A DNA stretch of 64,000 nt from Xestospongia bergquistia (lineage: Eukaryota > Porifera > Demospongiae > Haplosclerida > Petrosiidae). The DNA lies in the NCBI GenBank assembly GCA_963965975.1, contig OZ014414.1:868001-932000 (forward strand). The letters are read 5' to 3'. Below, piece by piece: positions 1 through 10,013 of the stretch. Each line of letters starts with the position of its first letter. Positions within the stretch are counted from its first letter, which is position 1. Under the pieces are notes generated by a model, which worked only from the letters and a program-made list of their open reading frames with translations, was not told the DNA's origin and searched no databases. The translations under genes and the position numbers were made by a program.

Positions 1-466
1 AGAAGAGGGGGGGCAAGTGCCCCCCAATATTGAAGCGCTGAGGAGGCATTGCTCCCCCCCCCCCCAATACTTACAGTTCAGCATGTATGCATAGTGCTGC
101 CACGTTTTGTGAATCATTTTGGGCTGCCCCCCCCCCCCCACCCAATAAAATTTTCCCTCCTACTCCACTGATATTAACTAAAAATCAGTGCAGGTAAACA
201 GGTATTTCTTAAGGTGAAATATCTTCAGCTGCTTTTGTAATTCTAATTAATGTCTGAGGGTTAGACTGGAAATTATCTTTGCATGACAATACTGTGATAT
301 AAATTTTTAAACTACATCAACAACAAAGAATTAATTATATTCAGCATAATTATAATTTCAATAATATAGTTCATACAAGTAGCTCCATATGCATCTCTAT
401 AACTTACATGTTCATAAACAGATACAAATATATCTAACTTAGAAAGCAAAAAGGAAATTGTTAATG
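1..466. other. Intergenic / 3' flank of first integrin gene
   Basis: No gene is seen. The first 150 bases carry several poly-C runs (about 52-67 and 127-141) and a poly-G run, unusual for this AT-rich window. The remainder is AT-rich and should hold the 3' untranslated region of the minus-strand integrin gene that stops at 467. Confidence 0.5.
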
Positions 467-2860
467 TTACAAAGGTTTTCCATGGACAGGATTCATTGTT
501 TCCGTGATAGGATTAAGGTAAACAGGATTGTCTTGTTTGGTATGCTTTGCCTGGTTAACTTCCCAAACAAACTGCTTGTACTCACGATGGTCCCTGTACA
601 TTAAAATCAGCTTGATTAGTACAATAACAAATATCCCTATAATAATAAGACCACATAGAATGATCAATACAATGGCCCAAATTGGTATTGGCAGACAAGA
701 TTCAGGTTCAACTTCGTAAACGAGTGTGGAATTCATTGACAGTGCTATATAATAAACATACTTGCATTCTGTTGTGCTGAAACTACAATGTTGTGTAGAA
801 CCCGAAATGGTGTTTGGTATGGTATATGTGTTAATGTCGTATCTATTGTATAAGGCATTATAGTCTATACAACTGCTTGAACAAGTCAAAGCAGGATCAT
901 TTTCCTTTGCATAACATTTTACACAGTCTTCATCACTGATACACTGTGGACGACCTTGAATTGCCAGACTACAATACTGACCAGTATAGCCATCATCACA
1001 AGTACAAGCACTCCCAGGTGATTTACACGGATCACATGTTCCTCGTCCACCACATAATTGGGTTGATGGATTACTTCGATCAACACAATTATCAAATGAA
1101 CATTGACATGAATCTCCACTGTATTGAAGTCCTGTGATAGTAGAGTTGTCACATTCACAATTGTATTCACCATTAGAGCAGGTACATGTGCCACGCCCAC
1201 TACATACTCGTCCACTAGAGTCAGTCTCACATTCATAATTACTACATTCGCAAGCGTTACCTACTATACGAGGATTGACAACCCCTAAAACTGGGTTAGT
1301 TGGTTGTTTACATATGCATTGGCCACATTCACATTGTCCCCTCCCACTACACATGGCACCATTGGGACCTAGAGGACATTGGGCAGTTGAACAAGAGCAG
1401 TCATTTTCCGTCCATCCATTAGTACATGTACAGAGACCACAAGTCAAGTCACCATTAGTGCTACAAGTAGAGCTATTGTATTCAGTTTTATTGTCACAAT
1501 CACAGCTACAAATACCATTAACATTGACAGTGAATTGTCCAAATCCAGGAATACTAAACAGTACTTGCTCACTAACTCCATTCTTAAGATTGTCTGTACA
1601 TTGTAGAAGTGTGAGAGTAATAGTATAGTTAACTGTTCCATTACTAATGTTAGTACATTCATAAGACTGAGGTAAATACATGGATTGGTAAGGACATTTA
1701 GCATTGATACTGGCTGATAGGTAACTGGGAAGATTAAATGAAAGACGGGCATTGGAAACAACCTTTAAATATGCTTCTTCAAGAACATTAACAAGGTTAG
1801 AGGAATCAGCTGCTAATGTTGCAGTAAATCCACCTAATAAAGGGCCTACATTCCTGTTGTATAGATTAAACAAATTTGTAGATGGTGAAGCAACAGCAAA
1901 AACAGGTACAATATCATCATTCTGTAAAACTTCCCTGACTTGTTCTATGCTTGGATAATCTTGCATGATAGCTGCAGTGTTGACAATCTTATCGTAAGAG
2001 GGATCATATTCTGTATGACATTGTCCATCATTTGGTTTTACTATCCCAGCAAGACGTCCATCACCTGCTGTGTGGATGATATCATCAGTCATAACTAGAA
2101 GAATTTTTCGTGACTTCTCCCTCCATCCAACAAGATCTTGACATACTACTGCTTGTAACATAGCACCTAATATATCTTCAGGGTCGTCTACATTATTCGA
2201 TATAATTGTCTTTTGAATTGATGAATTAAAGTGATCAGATGAGTTTGTAAGACTGACAACATGTTCATAATTAAAGGGGATAGCACATAGTGTACTAATA
2301 CAGCTAGATTCTTGTCCATTAATAACAGTCCTACCATTTATTTGAATAGAAGAAACATATGGTAGTGAAGGTTTATCTACATATGATCCAAATCCAATAA
2401 GGAAATCAGAAGACACATCTTGCAAAGCCAATGGAAGCTGGGGAGCTAGACTCTTAACAACATCGAGATCATCTTTAAAGCTACCTGACAAATCCATTAA
2501 CATGTAGATGTCAAGAGGAAAGTCCTCTGCTGCTTTAACTGATACTGTAAAATCCAATGGCTCACCAACTCTCAGTTTGACATTAAGAGACTCCAATGTG
2601 ACTTGGTTATCTTCATCTAGTTCATTGTTATTGACTTGCAAAATTTTATTGACAGTTTCACCAACATTATTTTGACCACACATATCCTTCTTTAAATCAT
2701 CATCTTGAGAGAAACAACCTACATTTGAACCAACAGCTGAACACCAAAGGCAAGAAGCAGTAGATATACATTTAGAACAAGTATTAATGCTGCTACAGTT
2801 AGCAAACTGAGCATAACTGAATCCAACAATTGAAAGGAAGAATAGCAGAATGAGAGACAT
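467..2860 (-). CDS. ITGB: Integrin beta subunit, copy 1 (NPVY tail)
   Basis: Single-exon type I membrane receptor of 797 aa that would pair with an alpha subunit and bind extracellular ligand. I chose the ATG at 2860 because it gives a clean signal peptide (residues 1-17, ending SYA) matching the copy at 6325; an in-frame ATG at 2935 would add 25 non-hydrophobic residues. In order: PSI cysteines (about 20-65), beta-A domain with MIDAS DLSGS at residue 123 and intact ADMIDAS (KDD), SyMBS NVDDPED, the strongly conserved DGRLAGIVKPNDGQCH block, a CISTLC specificity loop, I-EGF modules, beta-tail, and a transmembrane helix near 724-749. The tail has an HDRREF-like DHREY, one NPVY and a degraded second motif NPVH. 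Its I-EGF1-2 resembles copies 5, 7 and 8, although it lies on the opposite strand. Head-to-head with the gene at 3028. Confidence 0.93.
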   Translation of the reverse strand: MSLILLFFLSIVGFSYAQFANCSSINTCSKCISTASCLWCSAVGSNVGCFSQDDDLKKDMCGQNNVGETVNKILQVNNNELDEDNQVTLESLNVKLRVGEPLDFTVSVKAAEDFPLDIYMLMDLSGSFKDDLDVVKSLAPQLPLALQDVSSDFLIGFGSYVDKPSLPYVSSIQINGRTVINGQESSCISTLCAIPFNYEHVVSLTNSSDHFNSSIQKTIISNNVDDPEDILGAMLQAVVCQDLVGWREKSRKILLVMTDDIIHTAGDGRLAGIVKPNDGQCHTEYDPSYDKIVNTAAIMQDYPSIEQVREVLQNDDIVPVFAVASPSTNLFNLYNRNVGPLLGGFTATLAADSSNLVNVLEEAYLKVVSNARLSFNLPSYLSASINAKCPYQSMYLPQSYECTNISNGTVNYTITLTLLQCTDNLKNGVSEQVLFSIPGFGQFTVNVNGICSCDCDNKTEYNSSTCSTNGDLTCGLCTCTNGWTENDCSCSTAQCPLGPNGAMCSGRGQCECGQCICKQPTNPVLGVVNPRIVGNACECSNYECETDSSGRVCSGRGTCTCSNGEYNCECDNSTITGLQYSGDSCQCSFDNCVDRSNPSTQLCGGRGTCDPCKSPGSACTCDDGYTGQYCSLAIQGRPQCISDEDCVKCYAKENDPALTCSSSCIDYNALYNRYDINTYTIPNTISGSTQHCSFSTTECKYVYYIALSMNSTLVYEVEPESCLPIPIWAIVLIILCGLIIIGIFVIVLIKLILMYRDHREYKQFVWEVNQAKHTKQDNPVYLNPITETMNPVHGKPL

Positions 2861-3027
2861 GGTTGACTTTAACTGGTTGGCCTGCCCCACCTCAGTTTTA
2901 GTGACTGAAAGGTCAACAATGAATTTGTTCACCATTCATAAATCTACTTAGCACTACAAGTAAGCAAGGGTGTGGTTCTTCCATGTTATTGATTGAACAG
3001 TAACTTGAGTGTTGGATAGAATTACAT
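2861..3027. promoter_or_regulatory. Divergent promoter region between integrin copies 1 and 2
   Basis: Only 167 bases separate the two chosen start codons (92 if the upstream ATG at 2935 is used), so the two head-to-head integrin genes probably share regulatory DNA. No TATA box or other named element is convincing. The conserved upstream block of the 26-48 kb array is not recognisable here. Confidence 0.45.
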
Positions 3028-5523
3028 ATGTCTGTATCTTCTATTCATCCTATTTTGTTGTTAACTGTACTTATTTCCACCACAAAGGGAGTGAGTAGAA
3101 ATTGCAGTGATTTTGTCAGTTGTTCTGAGTGCATTTTGATTCCTTCATGCCTTTGGTGTTCAACTCCAGGTTTAGCACGCTGTATTGTGGAAAAAGATGT
3201 CTTAAATTATTTTTGCGATGATCAAGACTTGATATGGCCAGTAAGTAAAATTACATCAACAGTAAAGAAGGAGTTAAATCAAAATAATCAAATATCTTTA
3301 GATGCCATTAGTCTTAAACTGAGATTTGGTGAGCCCTTGAGTTTCAATGTGTCAGTCAAAGCTGCAGAGAACTTTCCTCTTGATCTTTACCTATTGATGG
3401 ACCTATCTGGAAGTTTTCGAGATGATCTGGCTACTGTGCATAGTCTAGCTCCACAACTACCATTGATATTACAAAATGTATCATCTGATTTCAGAATAGG
3501 CTTTGGGTCTTTTGTTGACAAGCCAACTTTACCATTCACCTCATCAATACAGACAAATACAGCTTTCAATGTTTCAGGTCAGGCATCTAGTTGCAATGAT
3601 AATATTTGTGCCAAACCTTTCAATTATGAGCATATTATTAGCCTAACAAACTCTACAAGCACTTTTCGCTCACGTCTTGAAGGTATTATCATATCAACTA
3701 ATGTTGATGACCCTGAAGATCCTTTAGGTGCTATGTTTCAAGCCATAGCATGTAAAGACCTTATTGGATGGAGAACATATGCTCGAAAGATAATTCTTGT
3801 TATCACAGATGATGTCTTCCACACAGCAGGTGATGGACGTCTTGCTGGAATAGTAAAACCTAATGATGGACAATGTCATACTGAATACGATACTTCCCTT
3901 CATAAAGCTATTTACACAAACTCACTGACACAAGATTATCCCTCTATACAACAAATGAAAGAGGCTCTTATAGATTCTGGAGTAGTCCCAATATTTGCAA
4001 TATCTAATTCCATGTACTCACAATTGAACTCAGAATTGAATGTAACATATTTTTATAATCAGGTTGCTCAGAATTTTGATGGATTTATTGAAAGATTAAC
4101 ATCAGATTCTGATAACCTAATTGACGTTATAGAAGATGCAACAAAGCAGGCAGCATCCAGAATTAAACTTAGCTTCAACTTGCCACCATATCTTCAGTTT
4201 AATATCACCCCAAGTTGTCCACATGGCTCATCCTTGCTAGATAACGGATTAGGATGTGCCAATGTTAGTCAGAACCAAACAGTTGACTTTAGAGTTGAAA
4301 TATCATTAGCAAAATGTTCTCAAGACATTATGAAAAGACAAAATTTGAAAGTTTCAGTTCCAGGTTTTGGGTATTTTGACGTATTCATTGAAAGCCTGTG
4401 TGGTTGTGATTGTGACAATGAAACAATTCATCACAGTGTTAATTGTAGTAGTAATGGTGACTTTGCATGTGGTTTGTGTACCTGTGATAAAGGATGGACA
4501 GGAACTGATTGCTCTTGCTCTACCAATGACTGTCCTATTGGTCCAAATGGTATCGTATGTAGTGGGAGGGGACAATGTGAATGTGGTCGCTGCCTTTGCT
4601 ACCAGCCTAATAACACTGTTTCAGGAATTTTTAATCCTCATATTATAGGTAATGCTTGTGAATGTAGTAACTATGAATGCAATACTGACTCTAATGGACT
4701 TGTATGTAGTGCGCGTGGCAGATGTAGATGTTCCAATGGCCGATATAGTTGTGAGTGTGATAACTCTACTCTGACAGGAATTCAACACAGTGGAGATGCC
4801 TGTCAATGTTCATATGATCATTGTATTGAGCCCAATAATCAGAAAGCAGTAATTTGCAATGATAAAGGCACTTGTAATCCATGTCAAGTAAATAAAGGGC
4901 AGGCCTGTACTTGCAATACTAATTATATTGGCCAGTACTGTGACATACGTATCAGTGAGGATCTAGAATGTTCCGGACACACGGATTGTATTTTATGCTA
5001 TGGAAAAATGAGTAAGCAAGACATTGAGACAAATCTCTGTCCTAATCTCAACTGTTCAAATTACAAGTTATTACTAGTAAATGGGTCTTTAGCTGACGAC
5101 TATCAGATCCCTTATTCGATTGATAGCACAACAATTCAGTGTGAGTTAAGGAGTGGTGAGTGCTGGTACTCATATTATCAAGCTTTCGACAATGAAGGTA
5201 GAAACATATTTGAAGTGGAGCCTGCGAGTTGCCTACTTTTGCCATTTTGGGGTATAGCACTGCTAATAGCAGTTTGTTGTATAATTTTTGGCATAATTTG
5301 TCTTTGTACCATCAAAGTATGTATCATTGTTGCAGATTATCATAGTTTGAAAGAAGGTAAAGCTACTTGTCTGTTTGAATCTCCAGTATCACACATAAAA
5401 AGGCAGTGGTCTGCTAAAGTAGTCCCAGCTGCTGCAAAGAGTCATTCAGATGACAGCGACACAATGGAATTACTAAATAAAAAAATTGGGGTCTCAGTAC
5501 AAGACATAGAAAACAAATTTTAG
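3028..5523 (+). CDS. ITGB: Integrin beta subunit, copy 2 (tail without NPxY)
   Basis: Single-exon gene, 831 aa, the longest of the set. Signal peptide about 1-22, PSI, beta-A with MIDAS DLSGS at residue 125 and intact ADMIDAS (RDD), SyMBS NVDDPED, specificity loop with a CNDNIC pair, I-EGF repeats (for example CGLCTCDKGW), beta-tail, and a transmembrane helix (about 741-765, starting LLPFWGIALL). The tail is unlike canonical integrin tails: after DYHSLKEG it runs about 60 residues, rich in Ser, Asp and Lys, with AKVVPAAAK, and has no NPxY or NxxY motif and no HDRREF-like block. By family knowledge NPxY binds talin and kindlin, so coupling to actin is probably altered or lost. The tail is shared with copy 3 and with the relic at 9110-9780, so it is an inherited type and not a sequencing error. 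Confidence 0.93.
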   Translation: MSVSSIHPILLLTVLISTTKGVSRNCSDFVSCSECILIPSCLWCSTPGLARCIVEKDVLNYFCDDQDLIWPVSKITSTVKKELNQNNQISLDAISLKLRFGEPLSFNVSVKAAENFPLDLYLLMDLSGSFRDDLATVHSLAPQLPLILQNVSSDFRIGFGSFVDKPTLPFTSSIQTNTAFNVSGQASSCNDNICAKPFNYEHIISLTNSTSTFRSRLEGIIISTNVDDPEDPLGAMFQAIACKDLIGWRTYARKIILVITDDVFHTAGDGRLAGIVKPNDGQCHTEYDTSLHKAIYTNSLTQDYPSIQQMKEALIDSGVVPIFAISNSMYSQLNSELNVTYFYNQVAQNFDGFIERLTSDSDNLIDVIEDATKQAASRIKLSFNLPPYLQFNITPSCPHGSSLLDNGLGCANVSQNQTVDFRVEISLAKCSQDIMKRQNLKVSVPGFGYFDVFIESLCGCDCDNETIHHSVNCSSNGDFACGLCTCDKGWTGTDCSCSTNDCPIGPNGIVCSGRGQCECGRCLCYQPNNTVSGIFNPHIIGNACECSNYECNTDSNGLVCSARGRCRCSNGRYSCECDNSTLTGIQHSGDACQCSYDHCIEPNNQKAVICNDKGTCNPCQVNKGQACTCNTNYIGQYCDIRISEDLECSGHTDCILCYGKMSKQDIETNLCPNLNCSNYKLLLVNGSLADDYQIPYSIDSTTIQCELRSGECWYSYYQAFDNEGRNIFEVEPASCLLLPFWGIALLIAVCCIIFGIICLCTIKVCIIVADYHSLKEGKATCLFESPVSHIKRQWSAKVVPAAAKSHSDDSDTMELLNKKIGVSVQDIENKF

Positions 5524-6324
5524 GAAGAATCTTTAACTTATAATCAATTCATTAGATAATAATTACATGTTGTACTTGGCATCATATATACACACATATA
5601 TAACCAACCTGTGAAGATAGTAATTGATATTGTTAAATGTCATTTTTTAAAAAGTGTGTCATAAAGGAGGAAGTCAGTTAAAGTAAATGTACATGTCACT
5701 TAGAAAAGTATCCTGTCATTTTAAAACTAAGGCCTTGATTACCAGATCCCAATACTACTTTGCCAAAGATAGTCTTACTCAAATATGTATAAAACATACT
5801 AGTAACCAAAAGTAATCTCTTGTCATGAATTAACCATTTGAAATGTTATTTGTATGTTGCTCATGCTGTTATTATCATTCTTCAATTATTGGGCGATAAA
5901 CTACAAAGACTATTTTGATAAAACTATCTAAACAAAGGCCTTGGTTGAAATGACACAAGTGCTTTTTAAGTGGCACTGTTGTTAATAATAATGGAGCATT
6001 TGTTCTTCGTTTTTATCTAATTAATTATATTATGTCTATAAATAATTACAACCATACTCTATTAAGATGATAATTGAAACATAATCTTCAAAAACACTAG
6101 ATGAAAATTAAGAAGGTACCTCCCACTGCTAATATGACAAAAGCTTAAGTGATGCTCAGTATTATCTACCTGTATTAATCTACCAACACTTTTATTGAAA
6201 TTTCAACGATATTAATTAGATATTATATTTCAAATTTCTTATTCTTGTTCATGAATTCTTTATTATAACCACATTCATTAACAATTGGATGCCTTTTCCC
6301 AAAAAGTAGGTGTTGCAGCCAATC
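5524..6324. other. Intergenic between integrin copies 2 and 3
   Basis: AT-rich spacer of about 800 bases. No open frame or RNA gene is recognised. It should hold the 3' end of copy 2 and the promoter of copy 3; the upstream block of the 26-48 kb array is not visible here. Confidence 0.5.
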
Positions 6325-8745
6325 ATGACTCTCTCTCTGTTGGTGCTTCTCTCCATTTTTAGATTAAGTTATGCTCAGTTTGCTAACTGTAGCAGCATTA
6401 ATACTTGTTCTAAATGTATATCTACTGCTTCTTGCCTTTGGTGTTCAGCTGTTGGTTCAAATGTAGGTTGTTTCTCTCAAGATGATGATTTAAAGAAGGA
6501 TATGTGTGGTCAAAATAATGTTGGTGAAACTGTCAATACTGTTTTGCAAGTCAATAACAATGAACTAGATAAAGATAACCAAGTCACATTGGAGTCTCTT
6601 AATGTTAAACTGAGAGTTGGTGAGCCATTGGATTTTACAGTATCAGTTAAAGCAGCAGAGGACTTTCCTCTTGACATCTACATGTTAATGGATTTGTCAG
6701 GTAGCTTTAAAAATGATCTCGATGTTGTGAAGAGTCTAGCTCCCCAGCTTCCATTGGCTTTGCAAGATGTGTCTTCTGATTTCCTTATTGGATTTGGATC
6801 ATTTGTAGATAAACCTTCACTGCCATATGTTTCATCAGTACAAATAAATGGTAGGGTTGATTTTTACTACTTCCACAAAAGTGCTATCCCCTTTAATTAT
6901 GAACATGTTGTCAGTCTTACAAACTCATCTGATAACTTTAATTCATCAATTCAAAAGACAATTATATCAAATAATGTAGACAACCCTGAAGATGTATTAG
7001 GTGCTATGTTACAAGCAGTAGTATGCAAAGATCTTGTTGGATGGAGGGAGAAATCACGGAAAATTCTTCTAGTTATGACTGATGATGTCATCCACACAGC
7101 AGGTGATGGACGTCTTGCTGGGATAGTAAAACCAAATGATGGACAATGTCATACAGAATATGATCCCTCTTACAATAAGATTGTCAACACTGCAGCTATC
7201 ATGCAAGATTATCCAAGCATAGAACAAGTCAAAGGAGCTTTACAGAATGATAATATTGTACCTGTTTTTGCTGTTGTTTCACCATCTACAAATTTGTTTA
7301 ATCTATACAACAAAAATGTAGGCCCTTTATTAGGTGGATTTACTACAATATTAACAGATAATTCCTCTAACCTTATTGATGTTTTCAAAGAAGCATATTT
7401 AAAGATTGTTTCCAATATTCGTCTTTCTTTCAATCTTCCCAATTACCTTTCAGCCAGTGTCACTGCTAACTGTCCTCCACAATCCACTTACCTATCAGAT
7501 TATGAATGTTCTGATGTTGGTAATGGAACAGTTAACTATACCATTACTCTCACACTTCTACAATGTACAGACAATCTTAAGAATGGAGTTAGTGAGCAAG
7601 TACTGTTTAATATTCCTGGATTTGGACAATTCACTGTCAATGTTAATGGTATTTGTAGCTGTGATTGTGACAATAAAACTGAATACAATAGCTCTATCTG
7701 CAACAACTATGGTGACCTGACATGTGGTCTCTGTACATGTGATAATCGATGGACAGGAAGTAATGCTAATTCTGATTCTCATTACAGCTGTCCTTTGGGT
7801 CCAAATGGCATTGTTTGTAGTGGGAGGGGACAATGTGTATGTGGCGAATGTGTGTGTATGCAACCAACCCAGCCCATACCTGGAATTGTTAATCCTACTA
7901 TTGTAGGAAACGCTTGTGAATGTAGTAACTATGAATGTAATACTGACTCTAATGGACTTGTATGCAGTGGGCGTGGCAGATGTGCATGTTTCAATGGTCA
8001 ATACAGCTGCCAGTGTGACAACTCTACCCTGACAGGAATCCAATACAGTGGAGATGCCTGTCAATGTTCATATGATAACTGCATTAATTTAAAAGGTTTA
8101 ATATGCAATGGACAAGGTGTTTGTGATCCATGTCAAGTAAATATGGGGCAGGCCTGTACATGCAATACAAGTTATTATGGCCAGTACTGTAACATTACAC
8201 TTGTTGCTACTCTCGGTGTTGTCAATGATATTTATGATGAAATGGATTGTTTTGGAGAAACTGAATGTATTGTATGCTATGGAAAGGCAGATTTAGACAT
8301 CGAAGATGTTGAGTGTTCAAATCTCAACTGTTCAAAGTACAAACTTTTAAAAAAATCTGTACATGATGACTACCAGATTCCCCATTCAATTGAAAACACC
8401 ACAATTCAGTGTGAACTTTGGAGTAATGATTGTACATACATATACTACCAAGCATTAGACACTAATGGTGAAAACACATTTGAGGTGGAGCCTGCAAACT
8501 GCCCTGTTTTGCCATACTGGAGTATAGCGTTAATAACATTAATTCTTTCAATAATTTTTGGCTTAGTTAGTCTATTTGGCATCAAAATTTGTATCATAGT
8601 TGTTGACTATAAGACTGCTCCTTTGTTAAGGACGGCAAAAGTGGTCCCAGCTGCTACTAGTGATGACAATGAGGCTACAAGCACTTTTTTCAGTGGTGGT
8701 GATACAATGAAATTGCAGGATAGATCAACCCAGCTAACAAATTGA
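6325..8745 (+). CDS. ITGB: Integrin beta subunit, copy 3 (no SDL cysteines, tail without NPxY)
   Basis: Single exon, 806 aa from the ATG at 6325; the frame is open five codons further but without an ATG. The N-terminal half closely resembles copy 1: signal peptide ending LSYA, identical PSI start, MIDAS DLSGS at 123. The C-terminal half resembles copy 2: I-EGF3-4, beta-tail, transmembrane segment and an AKVVPAAT tail with no NPxY. It is therefore a chimera of the two neighbours. ADMIDAS first Asp is Asn (KND). The specificity loop is replaced by GRVDFYYFHKSAIPF, which has no cysteines, so the usual SDL disulfide cannot form. I-EGF1 is also irregular: the usual DCSCSTNDC stretch is replaced by a Ser/Asn-rich NANSDSHYSC with fewer cysteines. 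Confidence 0.92.
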   Translation: MTLSLLVLLSIFRLSYAQFANCSSINTCSKCISTASCLWCSAVGSNVGCFSQDDDLKKDMCGQNNVGETVNTVLQVNNNELDKDNQVTLESLNVKLRVGEPLDFTVSVKAAEDFPLDIYMLMDLSGSFKNDLDVVKSLAPQLPLALQDVSSDFLIGFGSFVDKPSLPYVSSVQINGRVDFYYFHKSAIPFNYEHVVSLTNSSDNFNSSIQKTIISNNVDNPEDVLGAMLQAVVCKDLVGWREKSRKILLVMTDDVIHTAGDGRLAGIVKPNDGQCHTEYDPSYNKIVNTAAIMQDYPSIEQVKGALQNDNIVPVFAVVSPSTNLFNLYNKNVGPLLGGFTTILTDNSSNLIDVFKEAYLKIVSNIRLSFNLPNYLSASVTANCPPQSTYLSDYECSDVGNGTVNYTITLTLLQCTDNLKNGVSEQVLFNIPGFGQFTVNVNGICSCDCDNKTEYNSSICNNYGDLTCGLCTCDNRWTGSNANSDSHYSCPLGPNGIVCSGRGQCVCGECVCMQPTQPIPGIVNPTIVGNACECSNYECNTDSNGLVCSGRGRCACFNGQYSCQCDNSTLTGIQYSGDACQCSYDNCINLKGLICNGQGVCDPCQVNMGQACTCNTSYYGQYCNITLVATLGVVNDIYDEMDCFGETECIVCYGKADLDIEDVECSNLNCSKYKLLKKSVHDDYQIPHSIENTTIQCELWSNDCTYIYYQALDTNGENTFEVEPANCPVLPYWSIALITLILSIIFGLVSLFGIKICIIVVDYKTAPLLRTAKVVPAATSDDNEATSTFFSGGDTMKLQDRSTQLTN

Positions 8746-9035
8746 AGTAAAAGACAAACTCTTTTATATAGGTTATGAGCTGGGGATTAATTCCCCACTT
8801 ATTTGCTGACATTGCTAAGTATAGTAGTTGCAGATAACTTACACCAAATAACTACTTTCTACATTTGTTTACAAGGACATATCAACGTTTTCAGTTTTCA
8901 CACATTAGATTCATTAGGTAACAAGAAATGAGAATTTTCAAGAACAGTTACTACAATTCAAAAATAGCAATAATAAAATACTTGTTTGTAACTAAAACAA
9001 TGCAATATAATAATAAGGAAATATTATTTTTATTT
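8746..9035. other. Intergenic 3' flank of integrin copy 3
   Basis: AT-rich, no coding signal seen. AATAAA-like sites occur near 8972 and could end the copy 3 transcript. Confidence 0.35.
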
Positions 9036-9090
9036 TAGTTTGTTGTTTCTGAACATATCAACCTCCAAAGTGAAGCTGGAATAGTTGATT
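9036..9090 (-). pseudogene. Fragment resembling the 3' end of the afadin last exon
   Basis: About 45 bases here resemble 10018-10066, the end of the afadin coding region on the same strand: TTTGTTGTTTCTGAACATAT against TTTGTTGTCTTTGAACGTAT, followed by further matching bases. It looks like a small duplicated scrap of the afadin 3' end lying beyond the gene. Confidence 0.5.
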
Positions 9091-9109
9091 CATAAGAACA
9101 TTTATTGTA

Positions 9110-9780
9110 GTAGCAATGATGACTTTGCTTGTGGTTCATGTACCTGTGATGATGGATGGATAGGAACTGATTGCTCTTATTCTATCATACTGTGACATGA
9201 CATACTCCAATGGCCAATATAGTCGCCATGCAATGTGACAACTCCTCCCTGACAGGAATACAACACAACAGAGATGCTTGTAAATGTTCATACATTCATT
9301 GCATTGGCTCCATCAACTGAAATTACAATGACAAAGGTACTTGCAAATTACAAGCTATTACTAGTACACAACAATTCAGACTTACCTTCTTTCAAACAAT
9401 GATAACCTGCAACATTAATACATACTTTGATGGTACAAAGACAAATGATGCCAAAAATTATACAACAAAATGCTATTAGCAGTGCTATACCCCAAAACGG
9501 CAAAATTAGGCAATTGCAGACTCCTTCATTTTCCAATGAAAACCTTGATAGTGTGTACTAGCACTCATCACTCATTAATTCACTACTTGTCTGTTAGAGC
9601 CACCAGTAGTACTCTTGAGACAGAGGTCAGCTAAAGTAACTGTTACTTATAAGAATATTGACCACTTTGATAACAACAACAATGATAGAATGGAATTATT
9701 AAATACAAAAGTAGGTTGGACATAGTGAAAGACATAAACTTTTGTGATTATACAATAGTTGAATATCTTGAGTGAATCTA
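9110..9780. pseudogene. Integrin beta relic with an internal inversion
   Basis: Three blocks. About 9110-9387 on plus decays from I-EGF (SSNDDFACGSCTCDDGW, then frameshifts). About 9388-9545 reads on minus and encodes the beta-tail end, transmembrane helix and start of tail (LILPFWGIALLIA, CTIKVCINVAGYH). About 9600-9730 on plus returns to a decayed tail (NDRMELLNTKVG). All blocks are nearest to copy 2 at 3028. The beta-A domain and N-terminus are absent. The inverted middle shows a local inversion inside a dying copy. It is next to the 3' end of afadin. Confidence 0.8.
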
Positions 9781-10013
9781 TGATTATTCTGGTAATAAAT
9801 CTACATGTAATTTATGTTCACATGTAATAAAAGTATATCAATTTCTAAAAAATAACAATTAAAAATATTTTTACAAGAAACAAAAATACATAGCAATGAT
9901 AAAGATACAGACAAACACACACATATATAAATAACAATCAAGATTGTTGACTTTATGAAAACATTGGTCTGTAAAGATAATGAAATGAACTTATCGACAG
10001 GTATTTTTTATTG

